Below are positions 1-11,337 of a stretch of DNA of 64,000 nucleotides, piece after piece. Position 1 is the first letter of the stretch. Each line of letters opens with the position of its first letter. The stretch is from Fagopyrum homotropicum (lineage: Eukaryota; Streptophyta; Magnoliopsida; Caryophyllales; Polygonaceae), in assembly GCA_033239125.1 (NCBI GenBank), contig BSWB01000005.1, forward strand, positions 138,070,494 to 138,134,493, in the 5' to 3' direction. The notes under the pieces are model-generated. The model saw nothing but the letters and a program-made list of their open reading frames with translations. It did not search any database and had not been told where the DNA came from. The translations under genes were made by a program, and so were the position numbers.

Positions 1-1140
1 GTTACAATTTTCTTGAGTGATAACATAAAGGGAAAGAAGAAGTGTTCTAATATATAGGAATTACCATACATCATGGGATTCAATATCTTCTCATTTTCAA
101 TTGAGCTTTGCAAACCTAACTGTCTCAATTCTTCTCATTATTAATTCTAACATACCTCTACATTGTGCATATTATGACCAACATTCACTAAGTTACTTGC
201 TTGCAAAGATGACCACCAAATTAGGATACAATAGTTCCACTAGAATGTCATAATTTAGGTCAAAGAGAGACATTCCTATCATAAAACCTATATGGCCAAT
301 TACCCTTTATATGTCAACATCGAATCCACGAAAAACTTGCAAAGAAAACTCAACTCTTCGTCATACCCAATTTTTCCTTAAGATAAAAACATGCAAAAAT
401 GATTACATACATACTCCATAGTGAAGCAACAAACACACCGATCATTGAGGATAAATCGGGATGAAGAAAGAGAAGTCCTTGTGTTATTATGTGCGGAATT
501 GCACATCAACATTCATACCAAAGTTGGAATTTCTATATTGTACAAAAGAAGAAAAAAATCAAGCATATCATAGAATATAATCTACTGTTTTTATGACAAG
601 CCATGAAATAAAACATTTAAGTTGTGGCTTATCCAAAACTACAAGTACTCGATCTCCATCAACAATATACACAGGCAGCTAAACACAATCATAAGAACTC
701 TCTATCAAGATGTTATTCACGCGAGAATGGTACAAAAATATGGAAATCTAAAACGAAAAATACCCTATAAGATAATACTTAACAAGCCTTCCTATTTACA
801 AGACGGATGTATTTTGAGAATGTCATGCAAATTACAAGCTTAGTTGAATCTTAAGATCAAGGTCAAGCAATTAAGAGAATGACAGGCAAATTACAAGCTT
901 AGTTCAAAAATCCCACATAAGAACTCAAGGGTGAGATGGAGAAGTTGAGGGAAGAAGATGACGGCGAGCATACAGATATAGGGTTATTTTAAGCAAATTC
1001 TCAATCAAATGATTATTTTTCAGTCTTGATCCCGAACAAGAAGTGATATCGATCAATTCATTAATTTTAATGTTTTCATTGGAACAGTGCCATTTCATCT
1101 GTATTAGAATCATTTTTTTTCATATTTAATTAACCTTTCT
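1..1140. repeat. Array spacer, directly duplicated at 4373-5420
   Basis: No gene is seen. The first 600 bases recur with small indels from 4373 onward, including the opening TTTTCTTGAGTGATAACAT, which reappears at 4379 with one change. The later part (about 540-1130) resembles 14113-14880 and 36541-37270. It is therefore the spacer between tandem units of the hairpin array. The short reading frames here have no recognisable domains. Confidence 0.8.
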
Positions 1141-1504
1141 GTGTGGTCAGACTTGGTCTGCAGATATTTATCGTATTCAGAGAAAACGCGGAGTCTCGTC
1201 AGTTTCGTAATTAATCTACTCCTGATGGTCGTCGTGGTCCCATACAGCTAGATCGGCAGTATAACAATAAACAGTCAGCAACATTACACAATTTGAACAG
1301 AGATGATGCTCAATACATCAGCTTAACTTGTCAAGATAAACCATAACATTCTGGAACAGAGAAGAAATCAGAGAATAATTGAAGTGCAGCAATATTCAGG
1401 TGAGAACAAATAAAACAGAGCCTCAAATTCGGAAACATCAGCTTCAAAACCATATACAAACTATGCATTCAAAATTAAGCAAGAGCCGGTGGTGCAACCA
1501 AGTA
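1141..1504 (-). repeat. Conserved downstream block of minus-strand hairpin cassettes (unit 1)
   Basis: This block lies 3' of the hairpins when read on the minus strand. It recurs beside every minus-strand hairpin (5580-5963, 14880-15217, 37271-37671, 44351-44653). Shared words include GCAGATATTTATCGT and ACATTACACAATTTG. It has no long reading frame. It could be the 3' part of a non-coding transcript; that is inference from its constant position. Confidence 0.6.
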
Positions 1505-1623
1505 CCCAACTAAATCATCGTTTGAACAACGTAGTTGCTGCTTAATTTGCTAAATCGTCAGAAAGACGATTAGCGATCGGCACTGGGCAGCAACTAGATT
1601 GTTCAAAACGATGATGAAGTCGA
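1505..1623 (-). ncRNA. MIRNA-like hairpin H1a
   Basis: The arms are CCCAACTAAATCATCG... (about 1505-1542) and ...CGATGATGAAGTCGAG (about 1586-1623). Folded, they give a stem of about 38 bp with about six mismatches and one bulge, around a 45-nt loop. The loop contains a second perfect stem, AATCGTC/GACGATT. The conserved TATA and TGGGCC promoter block lies to the right, so transcription is inferred on the minus strand. This is the first of two tandem hairpins made by a 164-bp duplication. Arm conservation across ten copies suggests a microRNA-like precursor. The mature product, if any, is unknown. Confidence 0.6.
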
Positions 1624-1668
1624 GAAATATACTTCAAGTTAAGCAAGAGCCGGTGGTGCAACCAAGTA

Positions 1669-1781
1669 CCCAACTAAATCATCGTTTGAACAATGTAGTT
1701 GCTGCTTAATTTGCTAGATCGTGAGAAAGACGATTTGTGATGAGCAGCAACTAGATTGTTCAAAACGATGATGAAGTCGGG
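1669..1781 (-). ncRNA. MIRNA-like hairpin H1b, tandem partner of H1a
   Basis: It has the same arm sequences as H1a, and the repeat period is 164 bp (AAGCAAGAGCCGG at 1477 and 1641). Its loop differs from that of H1a by substitutions and a deletion. H1b is the promoter-proximal hairpin, with its base 103 bp from the TATA box at 1885-1892. One transcript from that promoter would carry both hairpins, as in clustered plant miRNA precursors. That reading is inference. Confidence 0.6.
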
Positions 1782-1884
1782 AGATATATTTCAAGGATTG
1801 GGAGAATTTCAGACAGGATGATTGAGATAATTGGAACATCGGCTGCAATGTAGGGTTGTGATGTAGGAAAGTGCCCATCCTTGA

Positions 1885-1970
1885 TATTTATAGGAAGATC
1901 TGCGGCAATCTAGGGTTCCATCTTGGGTTCCAGAGAATGTAGTGGGCTTGTGGATAAAATATGGCCCAGT
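1885..1970 (-). promoter_or_regulatory. TATA box and paired TGGGCC-type elements of the H1 cassette
   Basis: Read on the minus strand there is TATAAATA (1885-1892). Upstream of it are an AGCCCA/TGGGCT-type element (about 1943) and a GGCCCA core (about 1962). TGGGCC-type (site II) elements are known in plant promoters and are often bound by TCP factors. The block is conserved in order and spacing in front of the other intact hairpins, which supports a Pol II promoter. Confidence 0.6.
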
Positions 1971-1989
1971 TTTCAATATGAAAGGGAGA

Positions 1990-2860
1990 ACTGATGAGGA
2001 CGATGACTAGGATTTTGATTTTGATTTTCAGTTAATTGCACAAAAGTGCTACTTATAAACTGATTTGTAAAGTTTATCCATTAAAATTACACTTTGATGA
2101 AACCAATTGCTATTTTGAAATTTGAATAGGTAATTTGTTTATTTTTTTCTTTTTACCGGGAGGCAATGCACGGTTTGTGAAGATGGAAGGAAGATGAGTT
2201 ATAAACGATTGATCCGAAAATTTTCAACCGTAAAAAAGTAAATAATTTATTCCAAAAACTGATCCAAAAATAATAAATAAATTATTCCAAATTACAACAC
2301 GGTATGCTAAATGTAGAAAGTAAAATACAAAACATTCTCACAGTTACCGAATTTTAATTACATCTTATCGTAATGAGTAACGACAATTCATATTTGACCG
2401 GAAACTTTAACTGCTTTCAAACTCTTTCCTAAAATGGGCATAACTACGTAAGGTAAAGCAACAAAATAATATATGGCAGTAACTTTTTTGTTCACAAAAA
2501 AAATAAATAAAAAAAAGGATACTTATGGACTACTAACAACTGGAGTAAAAAAGACCTCGTAGTGGAAAAGCATAAGAAGTATATCAAAACTTCCACCTAC
2601 AAGTTTGTCATCCTTGTTGTAATTTCATTATATTATTGTATTGTTTTAACCTGAAAAAAACAATTGATTTGATAACTCTTTTTTCATCTCGTTTTTTTAA
2701 TTGCTACAGCTTATTCATCGGATATTTCTTGTTATAAAGCGGCAACTACAGAATAGGAAGTTGCAGCAATTGAATAGGTTTACCGCTTAAGAGGAAAAAA
2801 TCCAATAAGAATATATGATCGGCGGGAAAGTTAGAACATAATGACATTAAAAAAAAATTG
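1990..2860. repeat. Inverted-repeat arm of the array spacer, unit 1
   Basis: From the GCACAAAAGTGC palindrome inward, this matches the other minus-side arms (6290, 15570, 37985, 41080). In reverse complement it matches the plus-side arms (7132-7561, 35316-35760, 39040-39510, 42300-42810). Landmarks are ATGGAAGGAAGATGA and CATGCTAAATGTAGAAAGTA-like words. No coding region is seen. The plus-side partner of unit 1 is missing. Confidence 0.7.
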
Positions 2861-2929
2861 AAAAGGAGAGACGGTGGTCTCCAGCGCATCTAGACGTGCT
2901 TTTATTAATTGAAAATAAGATTAAGTAGT

Positions 2930-3905
2930 AATCAAATAGAAATGGCCCGACTCCCTACATCATCAAGTAAAATATCAACAATATCCTCCATCGGGTCATA
3001 CAATACATTCAATCCAATAGGAAAGTTCATAGAAATACTAGTTAAAAAGTCCGCTACATTATTTGCCTCGCGCTAGGCGTGTCGAAATTGAATATCCCAA
3101 TCTCTTTTGAGACAATCTTGACACTTACGTGTCAGACTGGCAAGAGGGTGGTGAGAAGTTAGAGATTTCTTGAGGAGTTGGTTGGCCAAATGAGAATCCG
3201 TTTCAATGCTCACAGATTGGTACCCAAGATCCCAAGCAAATCTAAGTCCATATGTCAGGTCCCAAAGCTCAGCCATGGGACGGAACATATCCCTAGATTA
3301 ACCCCAAAGCCTCTCAACTACTTTCCTAAGCTATTTCTAACCCCACACCCCCCCCCCCCACACACACATACGACATTGATGACTCTCCTAGTTTTCTCTC
3401 CACGTTCCTTATTCCTTCTGCTCCAGACTTGAACGTATTCCTTAGCTCTAATTTGTATGTGGTTGCTTCGATTTCTCTCGTTATGTAGGTTATTGAAAGT
3501 AGCGTCGTTTCTTCACTTCCAAGTTTCTCACTGACCCACTATAAAGATTTTACTCCACATACGCACACAAGTTATTAAAATGAATATTAGAGACGATGTT
3601 AGCTTGTATCCAAGTCGCGAAATGCGTGGTAAAAAAGTATCCTATGAACCAACTTGCATGTAGGTTACGCCATAATTGCTTTGTGCGAGGGTGGTCTCTA
3701 AAAAGATGTATGAGAAACTCTACGCCTGCTTTGCAACACGAACAGTTGTCCACAGGGCAGATGTGTCGGTATTTCCTCTCATCATTGCAAAAGAATCCTC
3801 CAGTGATCCTGAGAGGCGCTCCAACTCAGTTCATCTTTGACAGTGTCGTCATGTTCCTGGAGCTGATAACTGAACTCGTCATTAAACGTCGTCATTAAAG
3901 GCTGC
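2930..3905 (-). pseudogene. L1-type LINE 3' fragment (zinc-binding and RNase H region)
   Basis: On the minus strand, 3753-3550 reads as the RVT-associated zinc-binding region (DNCSCCKAGVEFLIHLFRDH). Then 3288-3073 reads as an RNase H domain (MAELWDLTYGLRFAWD, IETDSHLANQLL). A premature stop at about 3073 separates the last RNase H motif, REANNVADFL, which continues in frame to a stop near 2938. Upstream RT and endonuclease regions are absent. It is a decayed, truncated non-LTR element of the same type as the one at 61880-64000. No clear poly(A) end or target duplication was found. Confidence 0.8.
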
Positions 3906-4020
3906 TAGTTTGAGGAGTAGCTCCATGGGAGTTTCCCCCCTAGGGATTGCCAATAATGTAGGGTTATTTTAAGCAAATTAGGGTTTCAGGGTGAGGTAAA
4001 AATTTGGTTATTTTGTAATT

Positions 4021-4149
4021 TTTTTTTTTTGAAAGGTGAACTCGAATAAGTTTTTCCATACATGCCGCCAGGAGAATTCGAACTCGAATCTCGAGACTAA
4101 CCACTTAATGAGTCTAGCATCACATCCCACTAGACCAACTGAGTATTGG
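4021..4149 (-). mobile_element. tRNA-derived SINE
   Basis: The minus strand carries an A-box-like TTGGTCTAGTGG (near 4137) and a B-box-like GTTCGAATTC about 50 nt downstream, as in Pol III promoters of tRNA-derived SINEs. It ends in an A-run, seen as ten T at 4021-4030. A 7-bp direct repeat TGTAATT flanks it at 4014-4020 and 4150-4156. At about 129 bp it is a compact SINE. It lacks the cloverleaf needed for a working tRNA. Confidence 0.75.
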
Positions 4150-4372
4150 TGTAATTATTTATTATTATCAGGTATAACGTCATTACTCCATAATTTTAAT
4201 ATGAAATCAGAGGGATGTTTTGTATAAGTAATACGAAAAGTTATTTTTCAAGCTTGTATAGATAATAGTATCCCTTCGGTTATATATTTGTATACGTACT
4301 TTTGTATAACCATGAGACATTACAAATTCCATAAACATTTTCTATATGCAAAACATTGGATATTTGAATGTT

Positions 4373-4969
4373 GTTACAATTTTCTTGAGTAATAACATAA
4401 AGGGAAAGAAGAAGTGCTTCTAATATACAGGAATTACCATACATCATGGGATTCAATATCTTCTCATTATTAATTCAACTTACCCCTACATTGTGCATAT
4501 TATGACCAACATTCACCAAGTTGCTCGCTTGCAAAGATGACTGCCAAATTAGGATACAATAGTTCCACTAGAATGTCATAATTTAGGTCAAAGAGAGACA
4601 TCCCTAGCATAAAACCTACATGCCCAATTACCCTTTATAGTTTATACGTCAACATCGAATCCACGAAAAACTTGCAAAGAAGGCTCAACTTTTGATCATA
4701 TCCATTTTTGCCTTAAGATGAAAACACTAAAAAATATCATGAAAAGATGATTAATTCAGACTCCATAGTGAAGCAACAACCTTACCGATCATTAAGGAGA
4801 AATCGGGATAAAGAAAGAGAAGTCCTTGTGGTATTATGTGCGGAATTATATATCAACATTCGTACCAAAATTGGAACTTCTAAATTGTACAATTAGGGGG
4901 GGGAAAAATCAAGCATATCATAGAATATAATCTACTGTTATTATGAGAAGCCATGAAATACAACATTTA
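4373..4969. repeat. Direct duplicate of 1-610
   Basis: This stretch is homologous to the start of the window with small indels and marks the boundary between units 1 and 2 of the array. The offset is about 4.37 kb. No gene is seen. Confidence 0.85.
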
Positions 4970-5261
4970 GGGCCCGTTTGGTTTGAACTCCGAAATCGGA
5001 AACGGAATGGAAACGAATCTAGTCCATATGTATACCCATGTTCATGAAAGTTTTTGAAATCATTCCTTGTGATTTGAAGTAATTGAAGTTGAATTTGATA
5101 ACTTTTGATACCCTATAGGGTAACAAAATATGGGAAGACAAGTGTAATTTGCATGTAAACACAAGGAATGATTCCATAGAATTTCATGAATAATGATATA
5201 CATATCGACTAAATTCGTTTTCATTCCGTTTCCGTTTCCGGAGTTGGAACCAAACGGGCCC
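4970..5261. mobile_element. Tourist-like (PIF/Harbinger) MITE
   Basis: This 292-bp element has long terminal inverted repeats. It begins GGGCCCGTTTGGTTTGAACT and ends with the near reverse complement, so that about 45 bp of each end pair. It is flanked by TTA on both sides (4967-4969 and 5262-5264), which is the PIF/Harbinger target duplication. It is absent at the matching place in the first copy of the duplicated segment (about 610). It has no coding capacity, so it is a non-autonomous element. Confidence 0.88.
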
Positions 5262-5963
5262 TTAATCTAAAATGAAAAATACCACATAAGATAATACTCT
5301 CACCCTGAATCCTTTAACAAGCCTTCATATAATCATATGTACAAGAAGGATGTATCTTCAGAATGTCATGCAAATTACATGCTTACGTGTTCAGATATAG
5401 GGTTATTTTACGCAAATAATCTTAAGAAGATTGTGTATATATTATATACTATATGATTCAGATAATTTTATCATTAAATAAGATATAAACAAATAGTTTT
5501 TGGTACTAATCCCATCAAATGAATATTTTTCACAAAGTGATATAAACAATGTTTACAAATCTCTTTTTTTTTTAATTTAGCTTTCTGTGGTCAGACTTTG
5601 TCTGCAGATATTTATCGTGTTCAGAGAAAACGTGGAGTCGCGTCAATTTCGTAATTTAAGTGAAGCTATATTCAGGTCAGAATAGACCGGCGAGGGGAAC
5701 CACCGACGAGTACAAACATGATTAGTCATCAACATTACACAATCTGCACAGAGATGAAACTCAATATATCGACTGAACATTATTACACAGTTGAGATAAA
5801 CAATAATAACTGCAACAGAGAAGAAACCAGAGAATAGTTTAAGTGAAGCTATATTCAGGTCAGAATAAACAAAACAGAGGCTCAAATTCGGAAACATCAT
5901 CTTCAAAACCAAATCCAAATTATGCAGTCAAAGTTAAGCAAGATCCGGTGCTGCAATCAAGTA
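5262..5963 (-). repeat. Spacer and downstream block of hairpin H2
   Basis: This is equivalent to 610-1504 of unit 1. It contains a local duplication: a 32-nt word containing AAGTGAAGCTATATTCAGG occurs at about 5655 and about 5838. No domain-bearing reading frame is seen. Confidence 0.65.
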
Positions 5964-6075
5964 CCCAACTAAATCATTGTTTGAACAATGTAGTTGCTGC
6001 TTAATTTCTTAAATCGTGACAAAGACGATTCATGATCGGCAGCAACTAGATTGTTCAAAACAATGATGAAGTCGG
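5964..6075 (-). ncRNA. MIRNA-like hairpin H2
   Basis: The arms CCCAACTAAATCATTG... and ...CAATGATGAAGTCGG pair over about 38 nt. The loop carries the AATCGTG/GACGATT sub-stem. The cassette promoter (TATA at 6182-6189) lies 106 bp away on the minus-strand upstream side. It is head-to-head with H3 across a spacer now interrupted by a LINE remnant and a copia element. Confidence 0.6.
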
Positions 6076-6181
6076 AAAATATACTTAACAGATTGGGGGC
6101 ATTTCAGACAGGATCATTGGGATGTTTGGAAGATCAGCGCCGATCTAGGGTTGTTGTGGTCTAAAAAGAGGCCATACCTGA

Positions 6182-6252
6182 TATTTATAGGAATATTGGC
6201 TCACTAGGGTTACAGAGAAATGGAGTGGGCCTGTGGATAAAATATGGCCCAG
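6182..6252 (-). promoter_or_regulatory. TATA box and TGGGCC pair of the H2 cassette
   Basis: TATAAATA (minus strand, 6182-6189), followed upstream by AGGCCCAC (about 6225) and TGGGCCAT (about 6245). The order and spacing match the H1, H4 and H9 cassettes. Confidence 0.6.
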
Positions 6253-6289
6253 TTTTGAAATGAAAGGGACGACTGATGACAACAGTGAT

Positions 6290-6814
6290 AAGGAATTGGT
6301 TTTTTAGTTAATTGCACAAAAGTGCTACTTATAAACTAATTTGTAAAAACTACCCATTAAATAACACTTTGCTCAAATTAATCGCTAATTAGGAATTTCC
6401 ATAGGTATTGTGCTTTTTCTTTTACCGAGCAATGTACAGTTTGTGACGATGGAAGGAAGATGAATAATGAATTGTTGATCCAAAAAGTTCAACCGTAAAA
6501 GTACATAAATTCTTTCGGAATCTTATTCGAAAAGGACCGACAAACTATTCCAAGTAACAAAACGGTATGCTAAATGTAGACAGTATAAAACAAAAAAATT
6601 ATCACAATTACTCATTTCTAAATACATCTTATCATAATGACTATTCATTTTGGAACGAAATCTTTAACCGTCTTCAAAACTCTTTCGGAACTTGGTTATA
6701 ACTACACATAAGGTAACGCAACTAAATAATATATGGCAATAAAATTTTTGTTCACCAAAAACAAGAATGAATACTTATAGAACATTAACAATTGGTGTAA
6801 GAATGAGAAGTTGT
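6290..6814. repeat. Inverted-repeat arm of unit 2, minus side
   Basis: It matches 1990-2560 and 15570-16080 and holds no gene. The arm breaks off at about 6814 where LINE 5'-end sequence begins. Confidence 0.7.
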
Positions 6815-7131
6815 TTATCGGCGGAAGGGTGGAGGGTAAGTTTTTTGATGGTCGCATGTTGTTTGTCTTGATAAGGTCTTAAGGGACAGACTCGAAAGAG
6901 CTGGTGGATGGGGAAGACGGGGGAGCTAGTGGTGCCGGACACAGAAGCTGAGAACGGAGCCAAGTCGTAGATCTTGATGGAAAACTTTTGGGCTCGCCGG
7001 GATCCACCCATGATGGCAGGCGGCGGGGGAGGGAGGTAGAGTGGGGGGACGGGTAGGCGCGTGGGGGGCGCGTATTCTAGGGCACGAAGGGTTTTTTATA
7101 TCGTTACTTATGATAAAAAGGGATTTTCTTG
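6815..7131 (-). pseudogene. LINE 5'-end remnant (start of ORF1)
   Basis: This is closely similar to 34990-35297, the 5' end of the large LINE. On the minus strand it opens with MGGSRRAQKFSIKI (start at 7011), the same ORF1 start as in the large copy, where a stop follows. Only the 5' end is kept, which is unusual because LINEs normally lose their 5' end. The right flank (TTGTTATCTATTATTG) matches the right flank of the large LINE, so both sit at the same array site. It is best read as a deletion derivative of a shared insertion. Confidence 0.8.
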
Positions 7132-7561
7132 TTATCTATTATTGATTGTTTTTACCTTTTATATTTATGTCCAATTTACGAAAGAGTTACGATGACAGTT
7201 AAAGATTCCGGTCCAACATGAACAATTATTACTCAACAATAATTACTCGTTACGAGAAGGTCTACTTAGAATTGGGTAACTGTGAGAATGTTTTGATTTT
7301 TACCTTCTACATTTAGCATATCATTTATAATTTGAAATAATTTATTTATTATGTTATCTAATTCCGAAATAACTTAAGTATTTTTTGTGTTAAAATTTTC
7401 GAATCAATCCTTTACGTCTCTTCTTTCTTGCATCATCACAAACCACGTGTGGCTCGCAGGTAGAAGCAAAAAACACATTGCCTAAGCAAGTTCCAAATTA
7501 GCGATTGATTGAGCAAAGTGTTATTTTAGCGGGTAGTTTTTATAAATCAGTTTATAAGTGG
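7132..7561. repeat. Inverted-repeat arm of unit 2, plus side
   Basis: It matches 35316-35760, 39040-39510 and 42300-42810 in the same orientation, and the minus-side arms in reverse complement. It ends in AGTGG, the 5-bp target duplication of the copia element, and resumes at 12388. Confidence 0.8.
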
Positions 7562-7716
7562 TGTGAATTATGAGCTGAAAAACTTACTTCATTCTATCAT
7601 GTGTATGTATATATATACACAAATTCAGTTAGGTTTGTGACAGCTTTCTTTTATTTACATATTCTTCCCTCTTATTCAATATATTTGCCCTATATACCAT
7701 ACACATATAGTCTACA
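7562..7716 (-). repeat. Copia 3' LTR
   Basis: 155 bp, TG...CA on the minus strand (TGTAGACTATATGTG at its start). It is a direct repeat of 12234-12387. It is unusually short for a plant copia LTR. Confidence 0.95.
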
Positions 7717-7730
7717 CCCCCCCCCCTCAA
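7717..7730 (-). other. Copia polypurine tract
   Basis: TTGAGGGGGGGGGG on the minus strand, directly next to the 3' LTR. This is the expected primer for plus-strand DNA synthesis. Confidence 0.9.
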
Positions 7731-10700
7731 GCTGGACTGGAGTAACCAGGCCAAGCTTGCGAGACAAAAAAAAGGTGTTGCTGCTCTCCCAGGGCCTTGG
7801 TGAAGATATCAGCGAGCTGGAGGGAGGATGGAACATGAGCAGTAGTGAGGAACCCTTTTTGAACTTCATCTCTCACAAAGTGACAATCAATGCGAAGGTG
7901 TTTAGTTCGCTCGTGAAAGACGGGGTTGGCCGCTAAATGTTGAGCTGCTTTATTGTCACAATAAAGTGTAAAAGGGCGGGGAAGGCTCACATGAAGATCA
8001 TGGAGCAAACCATCTAACCAGATGATCTCGCTAGTAGTCATAGACATTGCACGATACTCACTTTCAGCTGAGGATTTACTAACCGTGCGTTTTTTCTTTG
8101 TTTTCCAAGACACAAGTGAAGTACCCAAAAAGAGGCAGTAACCAGTGATAGATCTACATGAAAATGGGCAAGCTCCCCAGTCTGCATCACTGTAAGCTGT
8201 GAGGGAGATATTATCTTGATGATTGTATGCAAGAGCAAAATCAATGGTGTCTTTGAGATAATGAAGTAAGTATGTAGCAGCATGCCAATGAGGTAGGCGA
8301 GGAGATGCAAGAAATTGACTGAGCTGCTGGACAGTGTAAGTGATATCTGGTCTTGTAAGTGTAAGGTATAAGAGTCGACCGATTAAGCGTCGATAGACCT
8401 CAGGTTCAGGATATATATCCCCAGAGTCAACAGATAAATGTTGTGTTCCTTTGCATGGGAAAAGAAGCAGCCTTGCAATCCAGCATCTGAGTGTCTTGTA
8501 AGATATCATGGATATATTTACGTTGATTAAGAAGCAATCCTGAAGTGCCTTGGGATATTTCCATGCCCAGAAAAAATCTGGCAAGTCCCAAATCCTTGAT
8601 AGTGAATGCACGATCCAGGGCTATCTTGAGTGAGCTAATTTTTGAAGGTATGTCTCCTGTAATCAAAACATCATCAACGTACACTAAGGCAATAGTGATG
8701 CCAGATGCAGATTTCTTGACTAAAAGTGAGTAATCTTGGTAAGATTGAACGAACTGTAACTTGAGTAGAAGCTTGGTGAGCTCGATGTTCCATTGACGAC
8801 TAGCCTGTTTAAGTCCATATAGTGAACGTTTTAATCGACAGACATAGCCAGGAGGAGCTTGATTGTATCCTTGAGGGGGTAACAAGTATACTTCTTCATC
8901 TAAGTAACCATGAAGAAAAGCGTTGTTTATATCCAACTGATGCAGAGGCCAAGCATAAGAAGCTGCAAGTGCTAATACAGTGCGAATAGTAGCATATTTA
9001 GCAACTGGACTGAAAGTGTGTTTGTAGTCCTTATCTTTGATTTGATTATAGCCCTTTGCTACCAAACGAGCTTTGTACCTCTCAATCGTACCATCAGCAC
9101 TATACTTGAGCTTATATATCCATTTTGAACCAATTGGAACTTTCCCAGTAGGAAGAGGAACAATGTCCCATGTGTCATTGGTTTCCAGGGCTTGAATTTC
9201 TTTGGTCATGGCTTCAATCCATAATGGAGATTGTTTAGCCTGATTGTAGGTGGAAGGTTCAAAAGATTGAATAACATTGCATAGGGCAGGAATATAGTCT
9301 TGAGAATGAGGAGCAAGATCAAAATGATCAAGGAAGGAAACTGAGTTGCATTTATAATCTTGTAGATAGGCAGGTCGAGTGGTGGTACGAATTGGTCGAT
9401 TAGATGGAATAATTAATGGAAGATTTGATGTAGATGGAGGAGTAATGGGAGTATGATTAGATGGAATAATTAAATTGGAAGGAGATGAAGTAGGAGTTAA
9501 AGATTGACTAGATGAGGTATTGAATGGTACCTGAATTGGATTGGCAAAAGATGAATCACTCTGCAGGGGTGTTGGGATGAAATTAATTGAAGCAGATGTA
9601 GAAGGAACACATAATTGACAATTATTGTTTGGAGCTGGAGTAACCAAGGGAAGAGGTGATGATGAACTAGAAGACTTTTCTGGTGGAAGGAAAGTCTGTG
9701 TGAAAGGTAAAACATGTTCCTGGAAGGTAACATGACGACTGGTAACAATTTTTTTGGTGTTAAGGTTGTAAAGTTTGTAAGATTTTTGGCCTGGAGGATA
9801 ACCAAGAAGAATGCATGGAGATGACACTGGTTCAAATTTATCTCGTTTGGGATTGAGACTGAAACACAAACAGCCTATGACACGTAAATGTGTGTATGAT
9901 GGCTTGATATTGTGAAGAAGTTCAAATGGAGACTTCCATTCAAGGATGACAGATGGCATGAGGTTTATTAAGTATGTAGTTGTGAGGATACATTCTTCCC
10001 AAAAGGAAAGGGGTAAGTTAGCATGGATACGAAGAGCTCTGGCACTTTCTAATAAATGCTTGTGTTTACGCTCCACACGTGCATTTTGCTGAGGTACATA
10101 TGGTGTAGAGCGTTGATGAATGATTCCAGAAGTAAGAAATATATCTTGGAGTTGCTTCTGCATAAACTCAGCTCCATTGTCAGATCTGAAAATCTGCACT
10201 GTGGTATTGAACTGATTCTTTACATATGCCAAGAAGTTGACAATTAACTTGAGTACCTGATGCTTAGAGGACATGAGAAAGGTCCAAGTACATCTAGAAA
10301 AATCATCAACAATCGTCAAGAAATATCGAGCACCACAAAAAGCTATAGTGTGGTAAGGGCCCCATATATCACAATGAATCAACTGAAAAGCTTTTTGTGA
10401 TCGAGATGTACTGGAATCAAAAGGAATTCTATGTTGCTTGGCTTGAATACAAGCTTGACAATCAAGAGTCTGTACTTTAGATGAGACAAAATCATCAACA
10501 TGATGTATTTTAGACAGAGACAAATGGCCTAGTCTTGCATGCAACAAATGCATATCACAGGGCTTATTGAAAACATTAGAAACTGCATGATCATGAGAAT
10601 GACAGAGAGATGAGCCTATCTTGTATAGATGACCATCCTTGTAACCAGAAGCAATGATACATTCACTGGTAAGGTCCTGAAATAAACAGGAATGATGAGT

Positions 10701-11177
10701 GAAAGTGACCTTCATAGGAAAATCAGTGATCAGACGAGATATTGACAGAAGATTATGCTTGAATTGGGGAAGATACAAAACATCATGAAGAATAATGTGG
10801 GAAGACAAGGTAATATCTCCTCTGTAGTGCACGTCTTTTACTGAACCATCAGGAAGACCAATCAACAGAGGTTTGTCTAACTTGGACAAGTTAGAAAATA
10901 AATCTTTGCAGAAAGATATATGATATGTGGCTCCAGAGTCCAAGATCCAAGTATGTGTATGAACTGCAGTATTCACAAAGCCAGAAACAATACCTGCGAA
11001 GTTAAGTGAAGCATTGGCTTGCTTGTCCATCATTAATTTGATGACTTCTTGACAAACAACATTTAGCATGGATTGATCCATAACAGGTGGAGAAACTGAA
11101 TTGTCAGCAGGATCCAAAGGTGTATCAGCAATAGCAACCTCCAGATTGTTAGCAACCTTATAAGTAAGTGTCAGCAT
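7727..11177 (-). pseudogene. Copia pol: pre-integrase, integrase, RT, RNase H
   Basis: The reading frame 11177-8427 begins in the protease/pre-integrase region (WILDSGATYHIS). It has the zinc-binding HARLGHLS...CQAC segment, the integrase core (HCDIWGPY, RSDNGAEF, ARVERKHK), an integrase C-terminal region, a Ser/Thr/Pro-rich linker, and copia RT (RYKARLVAKGYNQ, LDINNAFLHGYL, SLYGLKQASRQW, YVDDVLITG). Near 8450 the frame shifts. The rest of RT and the RNase H (YSDADWGACP, SKSSAESEYRA, LADIFTKAL) continue in the other frame down to 7727. One small indel explains the break. The aspartates of the RT and RNase H motifs are present. Confidence 0.93.
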
Positions 11178-11337
11178 GACTGCTTGAAGGTTTGTCTTCC
11201 TTCTGCTTGAATTCTTTATACCATCCAGGTATCCCTGTCAACTTAAAACATGATTCCCGGAGATGACCATTCTCTTTGCAATAAGTACATAAGCGATCTG
11301 ATTTCTCTTTTTTGAAATCTCGACGACTACCTCCTGC

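Noticed and set aside
4021..4149. A tRNA gene
   Set aside because: Only the A and B boxes are tRNA-like. There is no cloverleaf, and the A-tail and flanking repeats show a SINE.
7601..7936. 111-aa frame on the plus strand
   Set aside because: It runs across the copia LTR and antisense to RNase H, so it is a shadow frame.
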